This document shows positions 32,069 to 41,531 of a stretch of 64,000 bases of DNA, piece by piece. Numbering within the stretch: the first letter of the stretch is position 1; every line of letters begins with the position of its first letter. The notes below the pieces were generated by a model that was not told the origin of the DNA, made no database searches, and worked only from the letters and a program-made list of their open reading frames with translations. Source of the DNA: Komagataella phaffii GS115 (taxonomy: Eukaryota > Ascomycota > Pichiomycetes > Pichiales > Pichiaceae); contig NC_012965.1 of NCBI RefSeq assembly GCF_000027005.1, forward strand, positions 1,351,001-1,415,000, read 5' to 3'. Made by a program: the position numbers and the translations under genes.

Positions 32069-35000
32069 TTATATATCTAACTTTTTCAACATTTGCATGG
32101 CTTCATTAATGTCATCCTTGGTTACAATTTTTCCATCAAAAAACTTCAGCTTCGTGCAGACACCTAGTATTACTGTTTGATACTCTGCCTTCTTCTGTTC
32201 CCAGCTTTTGTCGAGTTTTTTGGTATATTGATAATCTCTATAATTCCAATCTTCGTCTCCTCCTAGACTCAAGAAACTCTTGTACTGAGTGTTGACGGCA
32301 TCTATGCCGTCTAATGTTTGCGGTAGAAGATCTTCTATATTTTCCTCTTCGATTGGTAACTCGTCTTCTTGTTCTGAGAGGAACACATGTGGGTAAAACT
32401 CTTTTGTAGCTGGATTCATTCGAAGATCCAAATATTTGATTTGGTTTCTCAGTTTAAATGACAACTCGTATATATCATTCAGCGATGATATCCTGTTATT
32501 TATCAAAAACAACTTTCGAAGATACTTCAATTTGCCTAATGATGATATGTCTGATATCATGTTGAAATTAAAGTTCAAAGTATTGACATTGGGGAACATT
32601 TGAATGAACTTCTGAGGAATTTGTTTCATTGATGCTGCAGAGAGGTTTAAATAGTTTACATTGATGAAGGGCTCTTTCAGCCTGTCAAAATCCAGATTCG
32701 TGATTCCAGATAAGTCCAGCCATCTCAAATATATCATTTCAACCTCATTATTAAACAGCATTTCGTTGGAGCATAGCTTGGCACTCAACTTTTCAAGTTT
32801 CTTGGAAAAAGTAACTGACAACTTGGTATTTCCATCCAAGCATAAAGATCTCAATCGTGGAAACTTTTCAAGATTTGCAGACAGCAGTTCAACATTATTT
32901 TTAAGATCTAGTTTTTTCAAACATGACATCCTTTCATTGACTTCAAGTTTCGTTAAATTATTATTACCGATACTGAAAACTCTCAAACACTTCAACGACG
33001 AAAGACCTTGGACAGCTTTTATATCGTTGTCTGACAAGTTCAGGTCCTCTAAAAGCACAAAATCCATGTTCCTAAAGTCCACTATTCCCTTGATAAGGTT
33101 ATGTGAAAGATCAAGAGTGGTTAGTGTGTTCAGATCTTCTAAACCATTCAAGCTAGTAATCATGTTGTTGTTGATTATTAGTGTCTTTATATTGGGTAGC
33201 CGTATCTGCCGCAAGGTGGAGATGTTGTTGTGTGAAATATCCAGCGATTGAAGATTTCTGCATTGATCAAATACAGCCATATCATTCAGGAGGTTGTGAC
33301 TTGCAATGATTGTTCGTATATGCCTGGGAATGTCTGCTAGATAGTTTAACTTGTTGAATGAAACATTCAAATCTAGCAATTCCGGAGTATAGTCATCTAG
33401 ATGTACAAGTCGTTGAAGGTCTTTGTTTGAAATGTCTAGAGTTATCATCTGGGTCCAATCGCCATCTGGATAAATTTCTGTGAGAAGAGCAACAACAGTC
33501 TCCTTGGATTGGGAAAATGATAGATCTCTCACGTCTGATATATTTGTAACATCATTCAAATCATCCTGATCCAAATTTGCGGATGATACTCCTTTCAAGG
33601 ACGACTGCTTTGTCTTACTTTCTTGTTCTTCTTCTGGAGGGAGGGCAAATGATACGGATATCTTGTTAGTGGCTGCTTGGTTAGTATTGTGACGTGAGTC
33701 AATTAGGAGGTCGGAAATATCGTCCAGCGCTTTGAACTCTTGTTGATCTTGAGATGAGTCGTTACTATTTCCTGAGATATCGGTTGTTGTTGGGATATAT
33801 CCACCAAGTTTTTTATTGTAAACAAGTTTTTCTAGTTCCTCTGGTGGTATATTTACCATTCCAGGTATCTTTGTGGGTCTTTTGTGTAATGCGTTTATAT
33901 CAATTCTGTCCACAAGAGTATCAGATTGTTTTCTCCATTCTCCCCTTGATTCTGCTATGGAATTTGGAGCCTTTATCCTAGGAGCTGATATACTAGTATC
34001 GATAGAAGAATTGTTGTCTAGCGTCGCATCAGCTTCCTCTTCTTCGTCTTCTTCTTCCTCTTCTTCGCCATTATCTTCACTTTCTTCTTGCTCTGTACCC
34101 TCTGTACTCCCTGAACTACCAAGTTGATCATCTTGGGATTCAGGAGCAGCAGTTCTTGCCACGTCATGTATTCTCACTGAGCTTGGCAAATCACGATCAA
34201 TGATTGAGGCGGAAGAATCAGAAGTGTAGTCATTCGATGTTTCAAAGTCCTTGAAGTTCAGTACATTTTTGTCAACTAACCCGCCATAAACTCGCTCTGC
34301 ATTTTCTTCAAAGTTTTCTGAGCCCATAGTAGCCTGAAAATCGGTGTCGTTAGTTTCTCCAAACACGTGCTTTCTTTTGGTAGGGGACGGAGTAAACTCT
34401 ACGCTATCACCGTTCGTACTATCTGTATAATCGCTTAAATGACCATTCTTCGGAACAGTCCCATCAGAAACTAGGTCATTCAGTAGACCATCCATTTTTA
34501 CCCTGGTGTATGTATTATGGCGATTTCCAAACACCTTAAGGGGAGATCTGGGTAAAGACTTTATACTTTGTTGCTTGGTATCAAAACGACTGTCAAATCT
34601 ACTGGATGTGTTATATGATTCGTTATTGATCCCCAGCTTAGAGTGGTCATGAGGTATTGGGGACACATCAAACATTGATTTTAGTCTTGTAGTATGTTTT
34701 ATCGGTTTCTGAAATTGATTATCAGCGTACTTTTTCCAATCAGCTTCGACGTTGGAACTATTCACTTCTGAATCGTGATAGATCATACTGGTTTCCTCCT
34801 GATCGCCAACATGCTTATCGTTTAATGAGGCAAAACTATTATACTCATTTTCAATAGCTTTATCCGTCCACTTAAACTCGTCTCCCCTTAGAAGTGTTGG
34901 AAGCCACTTGCTACTTTCTCCTGGCTTGACTTTATTGAGATCTTTGGGTTGAAGAGGACTTTGTTGTTGAGGCTGAGAAACCTGCGAAATATCCTGCCGG

Positions 35001-35182
35001 CTTATCTTGGGGTGGATAATTTCCGATTCATTGACCCTTGGATCTGGATCGGAAATTTCTTGGGTCATAACACAAGGAGATAGTTGCGTGGATACTAACT
35101 GTAGGAGGCTTGATCTTTGTTTACTTCTTGATTGTTTATGGTTTCTGTGATATAAACAATTACTGGTCACGTGTAAGGTCAT
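32069..35182 (-). CDS. NUD1: Spindle-pole LRR protein Nud1 (Cdc11/centriolin type)
   Basis: A 1037-residue protein (999 if it starts at the internal ATG 35068, MTQEISDPDP, which may be the true start). The long, low-complexity N-terminal half has a Glu-rich run (about 375-390) and many Ser/Thr-Pro sites. The C-terminal half, from about residue 570, is a leucine-rich repeat array with units such as LDISNKDLQRL, LDLNVSFNKL, LDISHNNIS and LDLSHNLIKG, ending at a cap. Nud1 is the outer-plaque scaffold of the mitotic exit network and of astral microtubule anchoring. The layout fits Nud1/Cdc11; other LRR proteins are less likely. Confidence 0.82.
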   Translation of the reverse strand: MTLHVTSNCLYHRNHKQSRSKQRSSLLQLVSTQLSPCVMTQEISDPDPRVNESEIIHPKISRQDISQVSQPQQQSPLQPKDLNKVKPGESSKWLPTLLRGDEFKWTDKAIENEYNSFASLNDKHVGDQEETSMIYHDSEVNSSNVEADWKKYADNQFQKPIKHTTRLKSMFDVSPIPHDHSKLGINNESYNTSSRFDSRFDTKQQSIKSLPRSPLKVFGNRHNTYTRVKMDGLLNDLVSDGTVPKNGHLSDYTDSTNGDSVEFTPSPTKRKHVFGETNDTDFQATMGSENFEENAERVYGGLVDKNVLNFKDFETSNDYTSDSSASIIDRDLPSSVRIHDVARTAAPESQDDQLGSSGSTEGTEQEESEDNGEEEEEEDEEEEADATLDNNSSIDTSISAPRIKAPNSIAESRGEWRKQSDTLVDRIDINALHKRPTKIPGMVNIPPEELEKLVYNKKLGGYIPTTTDISGNSNDSSQDQQEFKALDDISDLLIDSRHNTNQAATNKISVSFALPPEEEQESKTKQSSLKGVSSANLDQDDLNDVTNISDVRDLSFSQSKETVVALLTEIYPDGDWTQMITLDISNKDLQRLVHLDDYTPELLDLNVSFNKLNYLADIPRHIRTIIASHNLLNDMAVFDQCRNLQSLDISHNNISTLRQIRLPNIKTLIINNNMITSLNGLEDLNTLTTLDLSHNLIKGIVDFRNMDFVLLEDLNLSDNDIKAVQGLSSLKCLRVFSIGNNNLTKLEVNERMSCLKKLDLKNNVELLSANLEKFPRLRSLCLDGNTKLSVTFSKKLEKLSAKLCSNEMLFNNEVEMIYLRWLDLSGITNLDFDRLKEPFINVNYLNLSAASMKQIPQKFIQMFPNVNTLNFNFNMISDISSLGKLKYLRKLFLINNRISSLNDIYELSFKLRNQIKYLDLRMNPATKEFYPHVFLSEQEDELPIEEENIEDLLPQTLDGIDAVNTQYKSFLSLGGDEDWNYRDYQYTKKLDKSWEQKKAEYQTVILGVCTKLKFFDGKIVTKDDINEAMQMLKKLDI

Positions 35183-35525
35183 GTGCTGGATCTACTAACA
35201 TTTTTCTTTTTGGACGTGAGAAGCGATGACCCCCGTGGGTTGTCCAAAGCAGAGAAACAGTTTAACTGTTAGTTGGCCTGTTTCGGATTTACCATTCCGA
35301 GTCTAGTAACTCCTCCAATATATACCTGCCCGCTTGCAAACCTCCCAACCGGGGCACGTAGAACCTTTGAAATATTTCAGGTATACCTAAAATAGGAAAT
35401 AAGCAGTATATTTCTTTCTTTTTTTGGTTTCTTCTCATCTGTATTTTATTTTTTTAAGATTTTTTCTTCTGCCCTTAAAGTTCTAATAAACCACTGGAAA
35501 ACAAAACCTAAACAAATTTAAGTGT
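35183..35525. promoter_or_regulatory. Divergent promoter NUD1 / NEW1
   Basis: A 343-base spacer. GCGATGA, resembling the PAC element of ribosome-biogenesis genes, lies near 35224, and poly-T tracts lie near 35415-35465 before NEW1. A CACGTG in GGTCACGTG at 35168-35173 falls just inside the longest NUD1 frame, which would make it promoter sequence if NUD1 starts at 35068. Confidence 0.4.
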
Positions 35526-38500
35526 ATGGTTCCTCCAAAGTTTAACCCGAATGCAGGTACATTTATTCCAGGTCAATATCAGCAAGACTTCACTGGTCCA
35601 AATAGATCACCTTTTCCTGTCCAGAAGAAGCCTGTATCTTATGAAGAATTTCTAAAACAAAAAGGATCCTTGAACAGGGTGGCAAGTCCTAAGCCTACGA
35701 ACAACGGAAGTAACGTTCAGTCCGCTTTGACAACTCCGGCGTTGAGCTCAGAAGCTACAAGCGGTATGAGTACTCCCATAAGTCGTGCAGCTTCTGTAGC
35801 CTCTTTGTCATCGTTGAATAGTGCTTTGAGTAAACTCCAAGTCACTCCAATTTCTGACAATTTGGAAGCTCTCAAAAGCTCCTCACAGATATCAGAGATC
35901 CGTTCCGCTATCGACGGAATTGTCGATTTAATACAAAACGAGGGCATCTCGGCCATCATCGATTGGAACATTGCCGATGTGTTGAAAAGTTTGTCGAGAC
36001 CCAAGAACCCTCCATTGGTCAGAGAAGGTTCGATGCTATTGCTTTCTTCATTAAGTCGACATTATGCCGGACAAGTCCCATTTGAGGCTTATTTTGCCCC
36101 TCTTTTGCAATTTGCCTTTGAATGCCTTAGTGATAAAGAGAGAAGCGTTGTTAGAGCTGCACAATCTGCCATTGACTCCATTTACGGAATGTACCCTACC
36201 GAGGCCTTGCCCTCTGTTGTCTTGCCAGAGCTCTTGAGGTATCTCAAGTCGTCTGCCAAGTGGACTTCCAAAGTTGCATGTCTTAAAACATTTGACAATT
36301 TGATCAGAGATTCTCCAAATGATTTGCTGGAAATGACTTTCGTCGATGTGGTGCCAGTTCTTACTGATGTCGCTACAGACTTCAAACCCGAACTTGCTAA
36401 AGTTGGTCTGAAAACCTTGAATGAGTTTGTTAAAGTTCTAGACAACTTGGATCTAGTTACTAGATTCGACATGATTGTTGACACTCTGGCCGACCCAAGA
36501 AAGGTTCCAGCATGTATCAAGTCTTTGTCATCTGTCACATTTGTTGCTGAAGTCACTGAGCCTGCTTTGGCCCTTTTGGTTCCCGTTTTGGATATGTCCT
36601 TGAAACTATCGTCATCCTCTCAGGAACAATTGAGACAGTCCGTTATCGTTACAGAAAATTTGACAAGATTGGTCAATAATAAGCGTGAAATTGAGTCATA
36701 TATTCCAACTTTATTACCAGGCATTAAAAAGGTCATTGCTACCGCTTCGTTGCCAGAAGTGAGAGAACTGGCTGCAAAGGCTTTAGCTGTTTTGCAAGAT
36801 GCTGAAGCCGAGCAATCTGATGGAAAGTTCCACGGTAGAATTTCATTGGAAAGGACTGCGGAGTATCTTAGCGAGTTGAAGAGTTTAATCAATGACGACA
36901 TTATCTTCAACTACATGACCACGGTTGTGGCAGCAGACTCTAACGTCAACGATTGGAAAGCATTGAAAGAATATTTACTGATGGCATGTATCCCATATGT
37001 GGAAGATAAAGAAACCAGAGACCAAATTGTTGAAACTATTGTCCTGAAACTGAGACAGCTGTTTACCCCTGATGCTGTTGTCAGCCAAAACGATGATGGT
37101 ATTGAAATTGTCAATACCGATTTCTCTTTGGCTTATGGTAGTAGAATGCTGCTTAACAAGACGACCTTGAGGTTACTGAAGGGTCACAGATACGGTCTAT
37201 GTGGTCGTAACGGTGCTGGTAAATCTACTCTGATGAGATCTATTGCCAATGGTCAATTAGAAGGTTTTCCAGACCCATCTGTATTGAAAACATGCTTTGT
37301 TGAACATAAGTTGCAAGGCTCAGAAGCCGACATGGATCTCGTTGCTTTTATCGCTTCCGATCCAGAATTGGCCTCAGTTTCCAGAGAGGATATTTCCAAA
37401 GCTTTAAACGAGGTTGGATTTAATGAAGAGAGACGCTCTCAACATGTGGGATCATTATCTGGAGGTTGGAAGATGAAACTTGAACTTGCCAGAGCTATGT
37501 TAATGAAAGCTGACATTTTGCTATTAGATGAACCTACTAATCATTTGGACGTTGCTAACGTTAAATGGTTGCAAGATTATCTATTGGAACACACTGATAT
37601 TACCTCACTGATTGTGTCCCATGATTCCGGTTTCTTGGATGCTGTTTGCACAGACATTATTCATTACGAGAATAAAAAACTTGCTTACTACAAAGGAAAT
37701 TTGTCAGATTTTGTCAAAGCAAAACCTGAGGGTAAAGCTTACTATACATTAACTGATTCTAACGTCAAAATGGCTTTCCCTCCCCCCGGAATTTTAACTG
37801 GTGTTAAATCCAATACTAGATCCGTTGCTAAGATGACCAATGTGACGTTCACCTACCCTGGTGCCGAGAAGCCATCCCTCTCCAATGTTTCATGCTCTCT
37901 TTCATTATCTTCAAGAGTTGCTGTTCTTGGACCTAACGGTGCTGGTAAGTCGACTTTGATCAAGCTTTTGACTGGAGAGTTGATTCCAAAAGAAGGTAAG
38001 GTTGAGAAACATCCAAATTTACGTATTGGTTACATTGCGCAGCACGCATTACAGCACGTCGAACAGCACAAAGAAAAGACTGCCAACCAGTACTTGCAAT
38101 GGAGATACAAGTTTGGTGATGATAGAGAAGTCCTGTTGAAAGAATCACGTAAGATTTCCGATGACGAGAAACAAATAATGGAGAAGGAAATTGATATTGA
38201 CGATGGAAGAGGAATGAGGCAGATTGAAGCCATTGTTGGTAGACAAAAGCTGAAGAAGTCTTTCCAATACGAAATTAAATGGAAGTTTTGGTTACCAAAG
38301 TACAATTCCTGGGTTTCCAGAGAACGTTTAATTGAGGAAGGTTTTGACAAGCTGGTACAAAAATTTGACGATCACGAAGCTTCCAGAGAAGGTTTAGGTT
38401 ATCGTGAGTTAACACCATCAGTTATCAGCAAGCACTTTGAAGATGTTGGCCTTGACGCGGATATTGCAGATCATACTCCCATGGGATCCTTATCTGGAGG

Positions 38501-38987
38501 TCAACTGGTTAAGGTCGTCATTGCTGGTGCCATGTGGAACAACCCACATTTGTTAGTTCTGGACGAACCTACCAACTATTTGGACAGAGATTCTTTAGGA
38601 GGCCTTGCTGTTGCCATTAGAGACTGGACTGGAGGAGTTGTCATGATTTCACATAATAACGAATTCGTCGGAGCTCTATGTCCAGAACAGTGGATAGTGG
38701 AGAATGGTACTATGGTAACCAAAGGAATCCAAGAAATTGACCAAGGGCGTTTTGAAGATGGTGGAAAGAATTCTAGTTCTTCTACTGTTGCAGCCGCCAA
38801 GACTGCGGCACAAAAAGCTAAAGATGATGACTCTCCAGCCAATATCAAGGTTAAGCAAAGAAAGAAGAAGATGACTAGAAATGAAAAGAAAGCTCAGGAA
38901 GAGCGAAGACGACTTCGTCATATTGAATGGCTAAGTTCTCCAAAAGGTACTCCCAAGCCTGTTAATACAGACGATGAAGAGGAATAG
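35526..38987 (+). CDS. NEW1: ABC-F translation factor New1
   Basis: A 1153-residue cytosolic ATPase related to eEF3; New1 binds ribosomes and helps termination and recycling. It has HEAT repeats (about 110-430), a four-helix region, then two ABC domains. The first Walker A GRNGAGKST is near 559-567 and the first signature reads LSGGWKMKLELARAM. The second Walker A GPNGAGKST is near 801-809 with signature LSGGQLVKVVIAGAM, and the eEF3-type chromodomain insertion (FQYEIKWKFWLPKYNSWVSRE) lies in the second ABC domain. The end SSPKGTPKPVNTDDEEE matches New1 rather than Yef3. The Asn/Tyr-rich prion-like head of S. cerevisiae New1 is absent; the N-terminus instead has FNPNAGTFIPG. Confidence 0.95.
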   Translation: MVPPKFNPNAGTFIPGQYQQDFTGPNRSPFPVQKKPVSYEEFLKQKGSLNRVASPKPTNNGSNVQSALTTPALSSEATSGMSTPISRAASVASLSSLNSALSKLQVTPISDNLEALKSSSQISEIRSAIDGIVDLIQNEGISAIIDWNIADVLKSLSRPKNPPLVREGSMLLLSSLSRHYAGQVPFEAYFAPLLQFAFECLSDKERSVVRAAQSAIDSIYGMYPTEALPSVVLPELLRYLKSSAKWTSKVACLKTFDNLIRDSPNDLLEMTFVDVVPVLTDVATDFKPELAKVGLKTLNEFVKVLDNLDLVTRFDMIVDTLADPRKVPACIKSLSSVTFVAEVTEPALALLVPVLDMSLKLSSSSQEQLRQSVIVTENLTRLVNNKREIESYIPTLLPGIKKVIATASLPEVRELAAKALAVLQDAEAEQSDGKFHGRISLERTAEYLSELKSLINDDIIFNYMTTVVAADSNVNDWKALKEYLLMACIPYVEDKETRDQIVETIVLKLRQLFTPDAVVSQNDDGIEIVNTDFSLAYGSRMLLNKTTLRLLKGHRYGLCGRNGAGKSTLMRSIANGQLEGFPDPSVLKTCFVEHKLQGSEADMDLVAFIASDPELASVSREDISKALNEVGFNEERRSQHVGSLSGGWKMKLELARAMLMKADILLLDEPTNHLDVANVKWLQDYLLEHTDITSLIVSHDSGFLDAVCTDIIHYENKKLAYYKGNLSDFVKAKPEGKAYYTLTDSNVKMAFPPPGILTGVKSNTRSVAKMTNVTFTYPGAEKPSLSNVSCSLSLSSRVAVLGPNGAGKSTLIKLLTGELIPKEGKVEKHPNLRIGYIAQHALQHVEQHKEKTANQYLQWRYKFGDDREVLLKESRKISDDEKQIMEKEIDIDDGRGMRQIEAIVGRQKLKKSFQYEIKWKFWLPKYNSWVSRERLIEEGFDKLVQKFDDHEASREGLGYRELTPSVISKHFEDVGLDADIADHTPMGSLSGGQLVKVVIAGAMWNNPHLLVLDEPTNYLDRDSLGGLAVAIRDWTGGVVMISHNNEFVGALCPEQWIVENGTMVTKGIQEIDQGRFEDGGKNSSSSTVAAAKTAAQKAKDDDSPANIKVKQRKKKMTRNEKKAQEERRRLRHIEWLSSPKGTPKPVNTDDEEE

Positions 38988-39295
38988 ATTTCATACATTT
39001 GATTTTGTTAGATTCGGGTTGTAAAATAATATTAATATATAGATTTCATTAAATTGTCTTTGAGGGTTAAATTGTGAAGTGTAAGTGATTGGGTTGCAAT
39101 TTGTAAAATTCTCCTACGCATTGCGAAAACACTTATGAAAGTTTACTAGACTTTGAGTTATAAGTGTTTAATTCGATCTAGAATAATTGCCACATAGCTT
39201 TCTAGCGACCATCACAGATACATTCAATCGAAAAATGAAAAAAAACAATCTACTTAGCAGTCATTCGTGAATTTGGTATCTCTTTGATCGAAAAT
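38988..39295. other. Spacer between NEW1 and tRNA-Ile
   Basis: A 308-base AT-rich stretch with the NEW1 3' end and the tRNA upstream flank. No reading frame, LTR or repeat is seen. Confidence 0.4.
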
Positions 39296-39369
39296 GGTCC
39301 CTTGGCCCAGTTGGTCAAGGCATCGTGCTAATAACGCGGGGATCAGCAGTTCGATCCTGCTAGGGACCA
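39296..39369 (+). tRNA. tRNA-Ile (AAT anticodon)
   Basis: A 74-base cloverleaf without intron. The acceptor stem GGTCCCT pairs with AGGGACC (39362-39368), and the discriminator is A at 39369. The anticodon loop CTAATAA has AAT at 39330-39332, and the B-box region reads AGTTCGATCCTGCT. A T6 run at 39373-39378 is a good RNA polymerase III terminator. Confidence 0.95.
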
Positions 39370-39372
39370 CAA

Positions 39373-39378
39373 TTTTTT
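39373..39378 (+). terminator. RNA polymerase III terminator (T6)
   Basis: Six T residues start four bases after the tRNA-Ile 3' end, the usual place for a Pol III stop. Confidence 0.75.
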
Positions 39379-39449
39379 GCTCTCTTGCTTTTATCTTGCT
39401 GTGAGATCCAATCTCATCTTAGTTACTCATCGAATACACAGCAAATAAA

Positions 39450-40376
39450 ATGGCCAAGGGTACGTAGGCGTGGCATAGACCATAATCTCAAGTTCTTACT
39501 GACATTTAAGGTAAAATAGGCAGGCAATTTGCTTTGTTGTTGAAGGAAGAGAGAGAGAGAATAGAACATGGTTTCATTGATCATAACTCTCCTTTCAGTA
39601 TTTCAGATGGGTTAGATCATCACAGAAACAGGTACAGTAATGTCACACCCTACAATTTCAATAGGGTCAGGCTTCCCGTAATGGATACAGAAACGAATGA
39701 TGATTACATAAATGCCTCTCATATCGAAGTAACGTATGGCCAGAGTAGCGGTCGTTATATTGCTACTCAAGGCCCCACTCCAAATACCATCACAGAGTTC
39801 TGGCAAATGTGCTACAATGAAGTCAAGGGAAATAATATTGTCGTCGTTAACTTGACACCTTTGGTAGAGCAAGGGGTCAGAAAATGCCACGTCTATTGGC
39901 CTAGAAATATGCATGAAAGCTTGAAGATTCCTACCAGTAATGGGGTTTATAAATCAGAATTCAATCTTCAAGTGAAAGAGTTGAAATCAGAAAATGGTTT
40001 CAACATAACTGTGATGGACATGGTTTCCGAAACTCTTCCCACCAAGAAATGCTATCATATATGGACCAGTAACTGGGCCGACTGTTCGACTCCTTCTTTG
40101 GAAGATGAGTTGCATCATATCTCAAAAACTGCCTCACATCTCAAAGACCCCAACGATCCTTTAATTACACATTGTTCAGCCGGTGTTGGCCGGACAGGAA
40201 CGTTCATCACGTTTGATTTCATGCTGAATCATAAACAGGCACTGGTTGAATGTGACGACCCGGTGTGGGAAATTGTGAAGCAACTTCGGGAACAAAGAAT
40301 GATGATGGTGCAGACATACGCTCAATACGACTTTCTTAAGCATGCTTGGAGTGACATCTTGAATGAATCATCCTAG
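39450..40376 (+). CDS. PTP1: Protein tyrosine phosphatase Ptp1 (one intron)
   Basis: A classical PTP of about 288 residues. The catalytic loop HCSAGVGRTGTF has the nucleophile Cys near residue 222. NRYSNVTPYNFNRV and DDYINASHI form the pTyr loop, and YIATQGPTPNTITEFWQM and QMMMVQTYAQYDFL-like Q-loop sequence are present. The acid loop reads WAD rather than WPD, keeping the Asp. The frame beginning at 39520 has no ATG near the conserved start. ATG GCC AAG at 39450 followed by a short intron gives MAKGRQFALLLKEE. The exact acceptor is uncertain (see intron). It dephosphorylates tyrosine-phosphorylated proteins in the cytosol. Confidence 0.85.
39460..39519 (+). other. Intron of PTP1, 60 nt (or 51 nt)
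   Basis: The donor is GTACGT, one of the strongest yeast forms, after only 10 coding bases. The branch-like TACTGAC is at 39497-39503. The acceptor is TAG ending at 39519, or alternatively AAG at 39510. Both acceptors keep the same frame and differ by three residues (KIG). Confidence 0.75.
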
Positions 40377-40468
40377 ACCCTGTCAGTTCTGACGGACAAC
40401 ATACAACATTCCTTGTGTTGTTAGTTCTATGTGTATCACAATGTGGGGGGAACAAGGATCAGAACGCC

Positions 40469-41317
40469 ATGAACCTTTCACAGTGCATTTATCAGGACTT
40501 GTGGCAACGGGCCGATTCAGCTACTGGCATCCTTCATACCACAACTTTGCGACGCCTGAGGATTGTAGAAAATGGCGTAGAAAGGCCGCCAGCCTTTCTG
40601 ACTGTTCCCGTCCTTGTCAAAGAACAAGAAGTTCACAGATGGTTAGATTCTTTGATGGCCACTTATCAGATCCAGATGCGAACAATATCAGAGCTCTCTC
40701 AATTCCATACAGAGGATGCGAACTCATTCATTTCCATCATACAATTGACCATTGATGGCATCTGGTTGATGGCTCTGGATAAAGAATGGCTTAACAGCAG
40801 GTTGACAGTTGAAGGAGTTTTAACCGCTGGTAGTCACGATAGACACAGCCAATTACGCTTTCATCTCCCATACAATGTAGTAATTTCCTCAATTACTCTT
40901 CTGGACAAGCTCACTCTGGCAGATTGCCAAGAGGTTCTCTATCATGTATTCAAACGAGCATCTTCTACTGATACTAAGACTCGAAGCTCTTTCCAAAACT
41001 TAACAAGATCCTCAGAATTGTACAACTGCAAGAAGGAACTCCCTTTACAACCATTAAGCCAGGTGGATATATTGGTAACGCACAATTTATGGCTCACAAA
41101 AAGGCAGACTTCTTATCTAATTGGCTGTAAAGGTTCCAGAATTGAACTCATACGAACTAACTCCAAGGCTAAAATCAAGATTTTTAGTGCACTAGAAGAG
41201 GAATTAATGCCTAAGCAACATATTTCTATAACTGGAACTAAGTCTCAAGTTCAGAAAGCTGTCTTTCTGATTCAGTTTTCCTTGGACAAACTACTTCAGG
41301 GAATCAGTGACTGGTGA
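40469..41317 (+). CDS. KH-domain RNA-binding protein
   Basis: A 282-residue protein. A clear KH domain lies at the C-terminus (about 200-280): LTKRQTSYLIGCKGSRIELI with the GxxG loop as GCKG, then KIKIFSALEEE and HISITGTKSQVQKAVFLIQF. The N-terminal part may hold a second degenerate KH-like fold. S. cerevisiae Mer1, a meiotic splicing activator, is a single-KH protein of similar size, but I cannot assign orthology. An out-of-frame ATG at 40429 opens a 108-codon overlapping frame upstream, which could limit translation. The start at 40469 is the first in-frame ATG. Confidence 0.65.
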   Translation: MNLSQCIYQDLWQRADSATGILHTTTLRRLRIVENGVERPPAFLTVPVLVKEQEVHRWLDSLMATYQIQMRTISELSQFHTEDANSFISIIQLTIDGIWLMALDKEWLNSRLTVEGVLTAGSHDRHSQLRFHLPYNVVISSITLLDKLTLADCQEVLYHVFKRASSTDTKTRSSFQNLTRSSELYNCKKELPLQPLSQVDILVTHNLWLTKRQTSYLIGCKGSRIELIRTNSKAKIKIFSALEEELMPKQHISITGTKSQVQKAVFLIQFSLDKLLQGISDW

Positions 41318-41378
41318 GACTATTTATTGGTGAGCAAAACTAGAATGGGCTATAAATTCCATGCCACAGCCGATGAAC

Positions 41379-41385
41379 CGGGTAA
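41379..41385 (+). promoter_or_regulatory. Reb1-type site upstream of SSB
   Basis: CGGGTAA, the core of the Reb1 consensus, lies about 150 bases upstream of the SSB start. It is followed by poly-T and A-rich tracts including AAAAATTTTTTT near 41453, resembling the RRPE element of growth-regulated genes. Such a pattern fits a highly expressed ribosome-associated chaperone. Binding is inferred. Confidence 0.45.
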
Positions 41386-41531
41386 CCTTTTAGTTTTACC
41401 CACAATTTACTGTTTCGCTAACCTAGAAAAAAAACCTCTAGTGGTTGGTGAAAAATTTTTTTAGGAGAGCCTTTTTTTTTCTTGTTTCCTCTTCTTTCTC
41501 AAAGAAACTTTCAAGTTTTCGCATATATATA

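Noticed and set aside
38988..39295. LTR or transposon remnant beside the tRNA genes
   Set aside because: Yeast tRNA flanks often hold LTRs, but I found no TG...CA-bounded repeat or duplicated flank next to either tRNA.
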